The translations under genes and the position numbers were made by a program. Positions 45,670 through 54,842 of a stretch of 64,000 bases of DNA are shown here, one piece after another; the first letter of the stretch is position 1, and each line of letters opens with the position of its first letter. Source of the DNA: Spirosoma rhododendri (GTDB taxonomy: Bacteria; Bacteroidota; Bacteroidia; Cytophagales; Spirosomataceae). The notes under the pieces were generated by a model. That model saw only the letters and a program-made list of their open reading frames with translations, had not been told where the DNA came from and did not search any database. The stretch lies in NCBI RefSeq assembly GCF_012849055.1, contig NZ_CP051677.1:3797001-3861000 (forward strand). Direction: 5' to 3'.

Positions 45670-48600
45670 ATGGAACAAATAAGCTGTTATTTGCCCGTCT
45701 ACAGGCGAATCGTGCTGGTAGTCGCGTTGCTGCTGGTACAATGGGCGCGGGCGACGCAGGCCACCGACCTGCCCGCCCCCGAATTGCTAAGTCGGCGCAT
45801 TAGTCTGTCCATCGAGCGCCAATCCATCAAATCGGTACTACGCACGCTTGAGCAGACCGCTAAGGTCAAATTTTCGTACAGCCCGCAGGTGGTTCGGGCC
45901 CGGCAGCTTATTTCGCTGCGTGTGCAGAACAGTACTTTGCAGGACGTGCTGAATAAACTGCTGACGCCCCTTCAGGTGAGCTACACCGTAGCTGGCGAGC
46001 AGATTATTCTGGCCCGGACGGTATCGGAAGCGATGACGATTCAGCTCAACGAAGCCGGTGAGTCTATCGAAGTAGTTGCCGATCAGACCATCTCCGGGGT
46101 AGTGTCCGACGAGAAGGGGGCGGGCTTGCCGGGTGTTACCGTCGCCGTGAAAGGCTCTAATCGCGGGGCCGTTACCGATGCGTCGGGCACGTACCGGTTG
46201 ACGATTCCTGACGGACCACAGACGCTGGTGTTCAGCTTTGTCGGCTACGCGTCGCAGGAGGTGGCGGTGAGTAATCAAAGCACGATCAGCGTGCAGCTAC
46301 AGCCCGACGTCAAGTCGATCAACGAAGTCGTGGTCGTGGGCTATGGTTCGCTGAACCGCAAGGAAGTGACGAGTGCGGTTACGCACCTGTCGTCGGGCGA
46401 TCTGCTGCGGGTGGGCAGCAACAGCCCGCTGATGGCGGTGCAGGGCAAAGTGGCCGGTCTGTCGATTACCAACACGGCGGCTGGTGATCCGAACTCGACG
46501 CCAAGCATTCAGTTGCGGGGCGTGTCTTCGCGTAGTGCCGGGCTGGGGCCGCTGTTTGTCATCAACGGTATTCCGGGCGGCAACCTCGACAACATCAATC
46601 AGAACGAAATCGAGTCGATCGATGTGCTGAAAGGCGGGGCGGCATCGGCCATCTACGGGACGCGGGGTAGCAACGGCGTCATCGTCATCACGACAAAAAA
46701 AGGCTCCGATCAGTCGCGAATTTTCTACGACGGCTACAGTTCGTTCGATTTCATTACCAACAAGCTGTCGGTGCTGTCGAAAGACGAATTTCTGGCCAAC
46801 AACCGGGGTGTTGATCTGGGTGGCAACACCGACTGGATGAAAGCCGTCAGTCGCAACCCGGCGTTCTCGCAGAAGCATACGCTCCAGTTTTCGGGCGGCA
46901 ACGGCAAGACCAACTACTTCACTTCGCTCGACTACCGCAACGCGACCGGCGTCGATCTGCGGTCGGCCAAGCAGGAGTACGGCGGGCGGGTTAACATTAA
47001 CCATACGTCGGCCAACAACCTGTACGCGCTGACGTTTTCGGCGGCCCCACGCTACGCCAAAACCAGCAACGCCGACTACAGCGGCTTCAACTACGCGCTG
47101 ACCCTTAACCCGACGCAGCCCATTTTCGATAATACGGGCAAGTACGCCTACATCACCTCGGGTTTCTTCGCTAACAACCCGGTCGAACAGGCAAAAAGTG
47201 TGCTGTCGGGCAGCGAGATCAAGTACCTCGACATCAACGCGTCGTTTAAACTGAACCTGCTCGACAACCTCTCGACGCTGGTGACGCTGGGCGAGGTTAG
47301 TTCGGCCTTCCGCAACTTCGGCTTCACCCCGTCGACGCTGACAACGGTGGTCAACGGGTCGGGCCGGAACTCGGGTTCGCAGTCGCTGGACGAGAACGAC
47401 CAGAAAAGCTTTGAGTGGACGGGCAACTATGCGCTCGACGCCGGTAAGCACTCGGTGAAGCTGCTGGGCGGGTATTCGTACCAGTTGTTTACCTCGTCGG
47501 GCTTCAACGCCGGGAACGAAAACTTCCCGTCGAACACGCTGACGTACAACAATTTGGGTACGGGTCTGTGGAATTTGCAGGCGGGTATCAACAACGTCGG
47601 TTCGTACCGGAACAGCTCAAAACTGATCGCGTTCTTTGGTCGCGTAAACTACGACTTCGATCAGAAATACTACCTGTCGGCCAGTGTGCGTCGGGAAGGG
47701 TCGTCGAAGTTCGGGTACGATAACAAGTGGGGGTATTTCCCGGCGGCATCAGTCGGCTGGCGGATTACGCAGGAAAAATTCGCGCAGAACACCGGCTGGC
47801 TGAACGAGCTGAAACTGCGGGCCGACTACGGTGTAACGGGTAACCAGGACTTCGGTAATTATCTCTCGCTCGACACCTACAGCGGCTACGGCTACTACCT
47901 CTACAACGGTTCGTCGTATCAGGTCTGGGGACCAAGCCAGAACACCAACTACGATTTGCGCTGGGAAAAAGCGATCAATTTCAACGTCGGCCTTGATTTT
48001 GACCTGTTCAAAAACAGCCGCCTGACGGGTAGCCTGAACTACTACGTCCGTACCAACAAAGACCTGCTCGGCAGTTACACAGTGCCGAACCCGCCCAACA
48101 TTCAGGGGTCGACTTTCGCCAACGTGGGTACGATGCAGAACTCCGGGCTGGAGATTCAGCTGAACGCAGCGATTATCACGGGTAAGGATTTTCGCTACAA
48201 CCTGACGTTTGCCGGGGCTACCAACAGCAACAAGTTCGTGGCTTTCTCCAACGAAGCGTATCAGGGGCAGACGTACATCGACGTGCTTGGGATGCCCGCG
48301 CCGGGCAGCCCTGGCAATGTGCAGCGGTTGCAGGAAAACACCCGGATCGGTAGTTTCTACGCCCTGCGGTCGGCGGGTGTCAATGAGAACGGGGCGCTGC
48401 TGGTGTACAAAAAAGACGGGACTGTGGTGCAAGGCAATCAGGCCAACAACGACGACCGCCAGTTCATCGGCAACGGTCTGCCTAAATTCACGGGTGGTCT
48501 GACGAACAACTTCAGCTACAAAAAGTGGGACCTGACGGTCTTTCTGCGCGGCACCTTCGGCTACCAGATTTTCAACACCTACGCTTTCTATCTGGGTACG

Positions 48601-48978
48601 CCCGCCACGCAGCAGAACGCCAACACGCTCAAGTCGGCCTACGACGGCGGTAAGTACTCGAAGCTTACTAACCCGGCCACGTATTCAAACTTGTCAGATT
48701 ACTTTCTGGAGCCGGGTAGCTTCGTGAAGGTCGATAATATCACGCTTAGCTACACGCAGCCGCTCAACGTCAAGTACCTACGGTCGGCCCGCATCTACGC
48801 GACGACCCGCAACCTGGCTACGTTTACCAAATACACCGGTGGCGACCCTGATCTGGTGCAGACAAATGGCTTGTACCCAGGTATCAATCAACGTGTCGAT
48901 AATGGCAATACCGTCGGCACGCTGAATTATTTCCCATCAACAACCCAACTGCTGCTGGGGCTGCAACTCACGTTCTAA
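45670..48978 (+). CDS. SusC/RagA TonB-linked outer membrane receptor with STN signalling domain
   Basis: A 1102-residue receptor. Signal peptide, then a secretin/TonB short N-terminal domain (about 40-120; SVLRTLEQTAKVKFSY, LQDVLNKLL), carboxypeptidase-like regulatory domain (about 135-215; ISGVVSDEKGAGLPGVTV), SusC hinge (NEVVVVGYG), TonB plug (IQLRGVSSRSAGLGPLFVI) and the barrel ending GLQLTF. It imports oligomers such as glycans or peptides with its SusD partner, which starts 16 bp downstream. The STN domain and the FecR/ECF genes upstream indicate substrate-induced expression. Confidence 0.94.
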   Translation: MEQISCYLPVYRRIVLVVALLLVQWARATQATDLPAPELLSRRISLSIERQSIKSVLRTLEQTAKVKFSYSPQVVRARQLISLRVQNSTLQDVLNKLLTPLQVSYTVAGEQIILARTVSEAMTIQLNEAGESIEVVADQTISGVVSDEKGAGLPGVTVAVKGSNRGAVTDASGTYRLTIPDGPQTLVFSFVGYASQEVAVSNQSTISVQLQPDVKSINEVVVVGYGSLNRKEVTSAVTHLSSGDLLRVGSNSPLMAVQGKVAGLSITNTAAGDPNSTPSIQLRGVSSRSAGLGPLFVINGIPGGNLDNINQNEIESIDVLKGGAASAIYGTRGSNGVIVITTKKGSDQSRIFYDGYSSFDFITNKLSVLSKDEFLANNRGVDLGGNTDWMKAVSRNPAFSQKHTLQFSGGNGKTNYFTSLDYRNATGVDLRSAKQEYGGRVNINHTSANNLYALTFSAAPRYAKTSNADYSGFNYALTLNPTQPIFDNTGKYAYITSGFFANNPVEQAKSVLSGSEIKYLDINASFKLNLLDNLSTLVTLGEVSSAFRNFGFTPSTLTTVVNGSGRNSGSQSLDENDQKSFEWTGNYALDAGKHSVKLLGGYSYQLFTSSGFNAGNENFPSNTLTYNNLGTGLWNLQAGINNVGSYRNSSKLIAFFGRVNYDFDQKYYLSASVRREGSSKFGYDNKWGYFPAASVGWRITQEKFAQNTGWLNELKLRADYGVTGNQDFGNYLSLDTYSGYGYYLYNGSSYQVWGPSQNTNYDLRWEKAINFNVGLDFDLFKNSRLTGSLNYYVRTNKDLLGSYTVPNPPNIQGSTFANVGTMQNSGLEIQLNAAIITGKDFRYNLTFAGATNSNKFVAFSNEAYQGQTYIDVLGMPAPGSPGNVQRLQENTRIGSFYALRSAGVNENGALLVYKKDGTVVQGNQANNDDRQFIGNGLPKFTGGLTNNFSYKKWDLTVFLRGTFGYQIFNTYAFYLGTPATQQNANTLKSAYDGGKYSKLTNPATYSNLSDYFLEPGSFVKVDNITLSYTQPLNVKYLRSARIYATTRNLATFTKYTGGDPDLVQTNGLYPGINQRVDNGNTVGTLNYFPSTTQLLLGLQLTF

Positions 48979-48994
48979 ACCCACTCGACATATC

Positions 48995-50722
48995 ATGAAC
49001 CGAAATCGATTTTTTCCAACATTGCTTCGAACGCTGGGGCTGTCTGGCCTGCTGCTGACGGCGGGCTGTACCAACCTCGACGAAGTCCTGTACGACCGCA
49101 TTACGTCGGAAAACTTTCTGCAAACCCGACAGGACGTCACCCGCGATTTTCTGCGGGCGTTCGAGCACGCCTACTGGTCGATACAGGGCGGCTCGACATA
49201 TATGTTGCAGGAGAACAGCTCCGACGAACTGATGACGCCCAACCGGCAGGGCGACTGGTTCGACGGCGGGCAGTACCAGCGCGTGCATTACCACACCTGG
49301 ACGCCCAACGACGGCTACACCAGCGACGCCTGGAACGCGCTCTACGGGGGCGTTACGCTGGCGACCAACTCGCTGGAAGATTTGCAGGGCATCACCGACC
49401 CGAGCCGCTTCAGCATGACGCAGGCCGAACTCGACGGAATGATCGCCGAACTCCGCACGCTGCGCGCCTGGTTTAACATCCGCCTGCTCGATATGTACCG
49501 GAATATCGTGCTGGTGAAGAAAGTGAAGGGCGAAACGCAGGGTGGTCCGCAGGTGTCGCCCCAAGAAGCGTTCTCGTACATCGAGCAGGAACTGAAGGAG
49601 TCACTGCCGAACCTGCCGACGCGCCAGAGTCTGGGTGCCAACAGCATCGGCCGCTGGACGCAGGGGGGAGCCGCGGCCCTGCTGACCCGGCTGTATCTGA
49701 ACGCGAAAGTGTACACCGGCACCGACCATTTCGCCGACTGCGCGACGGTATGCACCGACATGCTGGCGGGTAAATACGGTCAATACGCGCTGGAATCGCG
49801 CTGGGACGCCCCCTTCGACTATACGAATTCGACTTCGCCCGAAACGGTATTTGGCTTCCCCGGCAGCTTCGGCCTGACCCACTGGCAGTACGACGGCGGG
49901 ATGTATTTCTGGCAATTGCCCGTCAATGCGACGTTCTACTTCGGCTTTACGGATTTCGGCACGGCTAACCCCAAATACGCCATACAGCCTGGCCGCGACG
50001 TCGACAGCACCGAATACAGCTTTGCGCTGGGTAAGCCGTACATCAAGTTCCGCAAATACGGCGATGACGTGCGGCTGAAAACGTACAAGAATCTGGGCAA
50101 CAGCAAGCGGGAAGGCATGTTCCTGAAGGGCTACCTGCCGTACACCAATTCGAGCGGCCGGGTCGACACCGTGCGCTCGACAAAAGGGCCGTACCCGTTG
50201 TTCTTCCGCGATCAGGTCGGCATGTTCCTGGCGGCTAAACCGGGCACCCGCATCGCCGACAAAACGTCGGATATGAACCACGCCGATCAGAATTCGGGGC
50301 TGTATCCGGTGAAGTACCCGTACTACCCCAGCAGCGACGAAAACAAGATTTCGTCGGCCTACGCGGAGATCCGGCTGGCCGAAATTTACTATTCGCTGGC
50401 CGAGTGCAAATACCGGGCAGGCGACAAAGCCGGTGCGGCTGCGCTACTCAACACGGTTCGGGCGCGGAACTACCCGGCTAATTCGCCGAGCCTGTACAAG
50501 ACAGACGGCAGTCAGCTGACCGATCAGGAAATGCTGGACGAGTGGGGCCGTGAATTTCTGGTCGAAGGGCGTCGCCGGACGGATTTGATTCGCTGGGGTG
50601 TGTTCAACACCGGCACCTGGTGGGACAAGCAACCCGACGCCGATAACCACACGGCTATCTTCCCGATTGGTCAGAACGTGCTCAACGTGTCGTCGCAGCT
50701 GAAGCAAAATCCGGGGTATTAG
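48995..50722 (+). CDS. SusD/RagB nutrient-binding outer membrane lipoprotein
   Basis: A 575-residue lipoprotein (LTAGC, Cys25) with the SusD helical TPR-like scaffold (NLDEVLYDRITSENFLQT; LRTLRAWFNIRLLDMYRNIV; IRLAEIYYSLAECKYRAG) and the C-terminal block EWGREFLVEGRRRTDLIRWG. It forms the lid of the SusC transporter encoded just upstream and binds its substrate at the cell surface. The substrate is unknown. Confidence 0.93.
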   Translation: MNRNRFFPTLLRTLGLSGLLLTAGCTNLDEVLYDRITSENFLQTRQDVTRDFLRAFEHAYWSIQGGSTYMLQENSSDELMTPNRQGDWFDGGQYQRVHYHTWTPNDGYTSDAWNALYGGVTLATNSLEDLQGITDPSRFSMTQAELDGMIAELRTLRAWFNIRLLDMYRNIVLVKKVKGETQGGPQVSPQEAFSYIEQELKESLPNLPTRQSLGANSIGRWTQGGAAALLTRLYLNAKVYTGTDHFADCATVCTDMLAGKYGQYALESRWDAPFDYTNSTSPETVFGFPGSFGLTHWQYDGGMYFWQLPVNATFYFGFTDFGTANPKYAIQPGRDVDSTEYSFALGKPYIKFRKYGDDVRLKTYKNLGNSKREGMFLKGYLPYTNSSGRVDTVRSTKGPYPLFFRDQVGMFLAAKPGTRIADKTSDMNHADQNSGLYPVKYPYYPSSDENKISSAYAEIRLAEIYYSLAECKYRAGDKAGAAALLNTVRARNYPANSPSLYKTDGSQLTDQEMLDEWGREFLVEGRRRTDLIRWGVFNTGTWWDKQPDADNHTAIFPIGQNVLNVSSQLKQNPGY

Positions 50723-50746
50723 AGGTTGTTGGGAGCCGTTCGTTTA

Positions 50747-50937
50747 CCCCTAAATCCCCTGATAGACAGGACTGTTAAGTTATCTTACTTCCGGTAGCAA
50801 TTGCCAAATTTCCTCCGGTCCGTTTACCCCCCAGCCCCCTGAAGGGGGAGCATTCCGCGAATGAACAGCTCCCCCTTCAGGGGGCTGGGGGGTAAACGGA
50901 CCAAAACTTAACAGCCCTGCCCTTCAGGGGATTTAGG
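50747..50937. repeat. Nested palindromic element, 35-bp perfect inner hairpin
   Basis: The inner arms 50817-50851 and 50868-50902 are perfect reverse complements over 35 bp (core CCCCCAGCCCCCTGAAGGGG). The outer arms, about 50747-50781 and 50903-50937, pair imperfectly (CCCTAAATCCCCTGA; ACTGTTAAGTT). Both arms contain CCCCTGAAGGG-like self-complementary parts. Together with the operator-like repeat that follows it fills the 338-bp gap between the SusD and response-regulator genes. Confidence 0.85.
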
Positions 50938-50947
50938 GACCAACTAT

Positions 50948-51005
50948 GCCGTTGCTACGGTAAAACGCCCAACTGGTATGTAGGACGTTTTACCATAACA
51001 ACGGC
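50948..51005. promoter_or_regulatory. Operator-like inverted repeat upstream of the two-component operon
   Basis: Two 20-base arms (50948-50967 and 50986-51005) are complementary at 18 positions: GCCGTTG and GGTAAAACG in the left arm match CGTTTTACC and CAACGGC in the right. The 18-base gap puts the GGTAAAACG halves about 27 bp apart. The right arm directly abuts the -7 box, so a bound regulator would overlap RNA polymerase; autoregulation is plausible. Confidence 0.6.
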
Positions 51006-51013
51006 TATTTTTG
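51006..51013 (+). promoter_or_regulatory. Candidate -7 box of the response regulator/kinase operon
   Basis: TATTTTTG matches the TAnnTTTG consensus exactly and lies 48 bp before the chosen ATG (51061). The -33 region falls inside the right arm of the inverted repeat and has only a weak TTTT match. Confidence 0.55.
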
Positions 51014-51060
51014 TGACGGCCGAATTCGCCGGAGCGAATAAGGATGCTAACGAATGGTCG

Positions 51061-51732
51061 ATGAAGATTCTGGTAGTTGAAGACGAAGAGCGGGCCGCCA
51101 CCTTTATCCGAAAGGGGATGTCGGCGGAAGGGTACGAGGTCGAGATTGCGTACGACGGGCGTACCGGGCTGTCGCTGTTTCGGCAAAACGAATACGACAT
51201 CATTATTCTCGACGTCAACCTGCCGCACATCAACGGCTTCGACCTCTGCAAACTGATCCGGGCCGACAATGAATCGGTACCCGTGCTGATGCTGACCGCG
51301 CTCGACAGCATCACCGACAAGGCCGATGGCTTTAATTCTGGGGCCGACGATTATCTGGCCAAACCTTTTGAGTTTCAGGAGCTGCTGCTGCGCGTTCGGG
51401 CGCTGACCCGCCGGAACCACAACAAGCCGAAACAGATTCTGCAACTGGCGGATCTGGAGCTGAATCTGGATACCAAAACCGTGACCCGGTCGGGGAAACG
51501 CATCGACCTGACCACCCGCGAATACGCTCTGATGGAATACCTGATGCTCAACAAAGGCAAGGTTATTTCGCGCATCGACATCAGTGAACGGGTCTGGAAT
51601 TTGAATTTCGACAGCAACACCAACGTTATCGACGTGTACGTCAGCTACCTCCGCAAGAAGATCGACAAAGATTTTTCGCCCAAACTGCTGCATACCATCG
51701 TCGGTATGGGCTATGTGCTGCGCGAGAGCTGA
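51061..51732 (+). CDS. OmpR-family response regulator
   Basis: A 223-residue regulator: receiver domain (KILVVEDEERAATFIRKGM; phospho-acceptor in YDIIILDVNLPHINGF; switch Thr in VLMLTALDS; Lys in DYLAKPFEF) and a C-terminal winged helix (DLTTREYALMEYLMLNKGKV; NVIDVYVSYLRKKID). ATG 51061 starts right at the first strand; an in-frame GTG at 51013 would overlap the promoter box. The kinase gene follows 12 bp later. It resembles CusR/CopR-like metal or envelope regulators, but the target is unknown. Confidence 0.93.
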   Translation: MKILVVEDEERAATFIRKGMSAEGYEVEIAYDGRTGLSLFRQNEYDIIILDVNLPHINGFDLCKLIRADNESVPVLMLTALDSITDKADGFNSGADDYLAKPFEFQELLLRVRALTRRNHNKPKQILQLADLELNLDTKTVTRSGKRIDLTTREYALMEYLMLNKGKVISRIDISERVWNLNFDSNTNVIDVYVSYLRKKIDKDFSPKLLHTIVGMGYVLRES

Positions 51733-51744
51733 CACCGCCTACGT

Positions 51745-53106
51745 ATGCTTATTCGGAATCGGCTGACAATCATTTTCACCGGGCTGGCCATCGCCATTCA
51801 GATCACGCTGTCGCTGGTGGTGATTTACTTTTATTCGCTCTATCGGCAGGAAGAATTCTACAGTCGGCTGGAGTCGAAAGCGCGCGTGGCGGGGCGGGTG
51901 CTGATCTCCCGGCGGCACCTGCACGACGACTTTTTCAAGAACATGGTTCGTACCGATCTGCTGACGATTGTTGATGAGCAGATCAGTATTTACGACAGCA
52001 ATCATAACCTGGTTTTCACCAACCGAACCCTCAAAGAATCAGACTATTACAAAGAGAAAATTCCGCTGCTGGCGACCAATTCGCTGTTCGAGTTTCGCAG
52101 TGGTCATTTCGAGTCAATCGTGATTCCGTTCCGCGACCGGGGGCAGCAGTTTTACATCTTCGCATCGGGCTACGACCGGATTGGTTTCGCCAAACTGACG
52201 GCGCTGGAGCAGATCCTGCTACTGGCCAACCTGCTGGGTTTTGCGCTGATCGTGCTGGCGGGTTGGTATTTCGCCGGTCGGGTGCTCAAGCCCATCTCGC
52301 AGATTGTCGATGAGGTAGAACAGATCACGGCAACGCACCTGCACAAACGCGTGAACGAAGGCAATCGGCAGGACGAAATCGCGCAGTTAGCCATGACATT
52401 CAACCGGATGCTGTTCCGGCTCGAAGACGCGTTTGTGTCGCAGCGCAGCTTTGTTTCTCATGCGTCGCACGAACTCCGGACACCCCTCAACAACACACTG
52501 GGTACGCTGGAAACCTCGCTGCGCTACGATCAGAACCCGGTCGACTGGCGCGATAGCATGGAGGTGGCCGTTGAAGAACTGAAGAAACTCATCAGCCTGA
52601 CCAACGGCCTGCTGAGCCTGGCTAAAGTTTCCGACGGGGGTGTGGCGCTGAGCGATATACAGGTCGACGACTGCCTGCTAACGGCGATCGGGCAGGTGCA
52701 GACCAAGTACCCGGGCCGGAGTTTGCCCCTGCATTTCGACGCCGAAGACGAGACATCGTTTACCATATTGGGCAATGCGACGCTGCTCACAACGGCGTTT
52801 CTGAATGTGCTCGACAATGCCTGCAAATACTCACAGGCCGCCGTATCGGTTCAGCTAACGCTGACAAACGAGCAGATCAACATCACCGTCACCGACCAGG
52901 GGCGGGGCATCTCCAAAGCCGATTCTATTCACGTGCTCGACCCACTGTACCGGGGCAACAACGTGGAGGGCGTTCCCGGCTACGGTATCGGTCTGGCGAT
53001 CACCCAGAAAATTATCGAACTACATCAGGGTGAGCTGGTGATCGACTCACAAGTCGATCAGGGAACGACGGTGACAATCAGCCTGCCGGGGCTGGAGCAG
53101 GCGTAA
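51745..53106 (+). CDS. HAMP-domain sensor histidine kinase
   Basis: A 453-residue membrane kinase: TM1 (about 8-28), a periplasmic sensor region of about 125 residues, TM2 (ILLLANLLGFALIVLAGWYF), HAMP (VLKPISQIVDEVEQI), HisKA with phospho-His in FVSHASHELRTPLNNT, and HATPase with N box (VLDNACKYS), G1 (DQGRGIS) and G2 (GYGIGLAI). It would phosphorylate the regulator encoded upstream. The signal sensed is not known. Confidence 0.93.
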   Translation: MLIRNRLTIIFTGLAIAIQITLSLVVIYFYSLYRQEEFYSRLESKARVAGRVLISRRHLHDDFFKNMVRTDLLTIVDEQISIYDSNHNLVFTNRTLKESDYYKEKIPLLATNSLFEFRSGHFESIVIPFRDRGQQFYIFASGYDRIGFAKLTALEQILLLANLLGFALIVLAGWYFAGRVLKPISQIVDEVEQITATHLHKRVNEGNRQDEIAQLAMTFNRMLFRLEDAFVSQRSFVSHASHELRTPLNNTLGTLETSLRYDQNPVDWRDSMEVAVEELKKLISLTNGLLSLAKVSDGGVALSDIQVDDCLLTAIGQVQTKYPGRSLPLHFDAEDETSFTILGNATLLTTAFLNVLDNACKYSQAAVSVQLTLTNEQINITVTDQGRGISKADSIHVLDPLYRGNNVEGVPGYGIGLAITQKIIELHQGELVIDSQVDQGTTVTISLPGLEQA

Positions 53107-53445
53107 ACGCGCTGTGCCCACCCGCGTATCGGGTACGTTGCCAGCATACGGGTGCAGGAGCGCGCCACCCGAACCATTACATCTTCTGGATACAGGATTT
53201 CGGGTATTGCTTGTCGGTCAGCCGGACCCGTTGCGGCCCCCGGTAATTCATTGGTACATAAGCACAGTCGGTTTAGAGTGTCCGCTTAACGGCATCGGGT
53301 GGTCGATGTTCGGGGTGGGTCAGCTATAGTGAGCTATCGGTAAACGGGCCCTGGCCCATTGTCTCATTAGTTGCCAGACCTTGGTAACCCCTTGCGCCGA
53401 CCATTCGTAGTTAGCTGTAACCTGACTCTTTAAAACCAAACCGAT
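53107..53445. other. Intergenic region, no firm gene
   Basis: 339 bases. The only coding-like stretch is a 24-codon minus-strand frame from ATG 53249-53251 to TAA 53177-53179 (MNYRGPQRVRLTDKQYPKSC...), too short to call. The A/T-rich end (CTTTAAAACCAAACCG) probably holds the leader of the following small gene. Confidence 0.3.
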
Positions 53446-53706
53446 ATGGATGTAACGCTGAAATTATGGCGTCAGAAAAGCACGAGTGCACCCGGCAAAC
53501 TGGTTGCCTACCAACTGGCCGGACTAGACTCCGATATGTCGTTTCTGGAAATGCTCGGAGGCTTCGGATCCTGCTCATTTACGGTGGCCTGCGCCATCGA
53601 GTGTCCGGCGTCGGTATTGTTAGAAAGCAGCACCCGCCTGAACCGGGAATACCTGGGGCTATACTTAGCTCGACCTGAGCGGCCCCGCCCGATCGGAAGT
53701 CGTTAA
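53446..53706 (+). CDS. Internally deleted succinate dehydrogenase iron-sulfur subunit (SdhB) derivative
   Basis: An 86-residue protein. Its first 37 residues (MDVTLKLWRQKSTSAPGK...DMSFLEML) look like the N-terminus of Bacteroidota SdhB, and the following part (GGFGSCSFTVACAIECP, then RLNREYL) looks like the SdhB C-terminal cluster segment (G-FG-C-T-ACE-CPK, NREYL). About 165 residues in between, with the 2Fe-2S Cys motif and the first ferredoxin cluster, are missing while the frame is kept. The middle of the C-terminal match has lost several usual residues. No other sdh gene is near. It is either a pseudogene or a repurposed small protein. Confidence 0.55.
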   Translation: MDVTLKLWRQKSTSAPGKLVAYQLAGLDSDMSFLEMLGGFGSCSFTVACAIECPASVLLESSTRLNREYLGLYLARPERPRPIGSR

Positions 53707-53777
53707 AAAACCGGGCAGCGGCAGTGCCTTCGCCCCAACCATCTGCCTTCGGGCAGCCGTACCTTGCTAAATAGGCT

Positions 53778-54611
53778 ATGATTCAGTCTTGTTCGTTTGC
53801 CACGCTCAGCCTTACCGCGCTGCTATTCTTTCTGGTCGTTTTCGGCCGGTACGTTCTGTTTTCGCTCGCGTTCAACTGGCTCTTTCCGCAGCCAGCGACA
53901 GACGGGCCACCCACCCGCCCACCCATTCAGGCACGTCGGCCAAAGGCAGATCAGCACTGGCGGGAAATCGGGTGGTCGGCGCTTACCTCGGTCATTTTCG
54001 CCGGTATCGGGCTGGGTGTCCTGATCGCGTTTCAGGCTGGCTATACCAGAATTTACACGGACCTGCACGAGTACGGCCTGGTGTGGTACGGGCTGAGTAT
54101 CGGTCTGGTGCTTCTCTTGCAGGAAACCTACTACTATTGGCTCCACCGCTGGATGCACAAACCGGGCGTGTACCGCTGGGTGCACAAAACCCACCACGAC
54201 AGCCTGACAACCTCTCCCTGGACCGCCTTCTCCTTTCATCCCATCGAGAGCACCCTGCAAGCCATTCTGCTGCCTGTGCTGACGTTTATCCTGCCGTTGC
54301 ACAGCACGGCTATCGTGCTGATTCTGATGATTATGACGGTCTCCGGGGCCATCAACCACCTGAACACGGAAATTTACCCGCACGCGTTCAACAGGCACTG
54401 GCTGGGCAAATGGCTGATCGGCGCGACGCATCACAGCCTGCACCACAGTCAGTTTCGCTACAACTACGGACTGTTTTTCACGTTCTGGGATCGGTGGATG
54501 CGTACGGAAAGCCCCGATTTTGACCCGCTGTTTGCCGAAAAAAGCCGCAAAGAGAACCACCACCAAAACCACACGGATGCGGCAACCGTCACAGACCAGG
54601 AATGCCGCTGA
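53778..54611 (+). CDS. Membrane fatty acid hydroxylase / sterol desaturase family protein
   Basis: A 277-residue integral membrane di-iron oxygenase. TM helices lie at about 8-32, 60-80, 95-115 and 155-185. The His boxes are HRWMH, HKTHH, NHLN...H and HHSLHH, in the order expected for the fatty acid hydroxylase superfamily. Such enzymes hydroxylate or desaturate lipids, carotenoids or sterol-like molecules using O2. TACCTTGC 16 bp before the ATG is near the -7 consensus. A second member of the family is encoded at 55911. Confidence 0.88.
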   Translation: MIQSCSFATLSLTALLFFLVVFGRYVLFSLAFNWLFPQPATDGPPTRPPIQARRPKADQHWREIGWSALTSVIFAGIGLGVLIAFQAGYTRIYTDLHEYGLVWYGLSIGLVLLLQETYYYWLHRWMHKPGVYRWVHKTHHDSLTTSPWTAFSFHPIESTLQAILLPVLTFILPLHSTAIVLILMIMTVSGAINHLNTEIYPHAFNRHWLGKWLIGATHHSLHHSQFRYNYGLFFTFWDRWMRTESPDFDPLFAEKSRKENHHQNHTDAATVTDQECR

Positions 54612-54842
54612 CGTAGCCGGGCGGATCGATGAGTTGTTTGCGCGACGATCGTCCGAAGGCGCAGCGAAACCGGCCCCGCGTCCGGTTTGTACGGGAATGG
54701 ACTAGCTATTGTACGGGAGCGGACAAGAGTTGCGTTTGAAAAGATTGTAATATATTGATAATCAGCTTGTTGATTGTTGTGGCATAGTAGTTGGCATACG
54801 GTGATTAATTCACGTAATCAATTATCCCCAACTCACTTTAGT

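Noticed and set aside
53114..53329. A 71-codon open frame after the histidine kinase gene
   Set aside because: No family signature, Pro/Arg-rich shadow-like composition and no start context.
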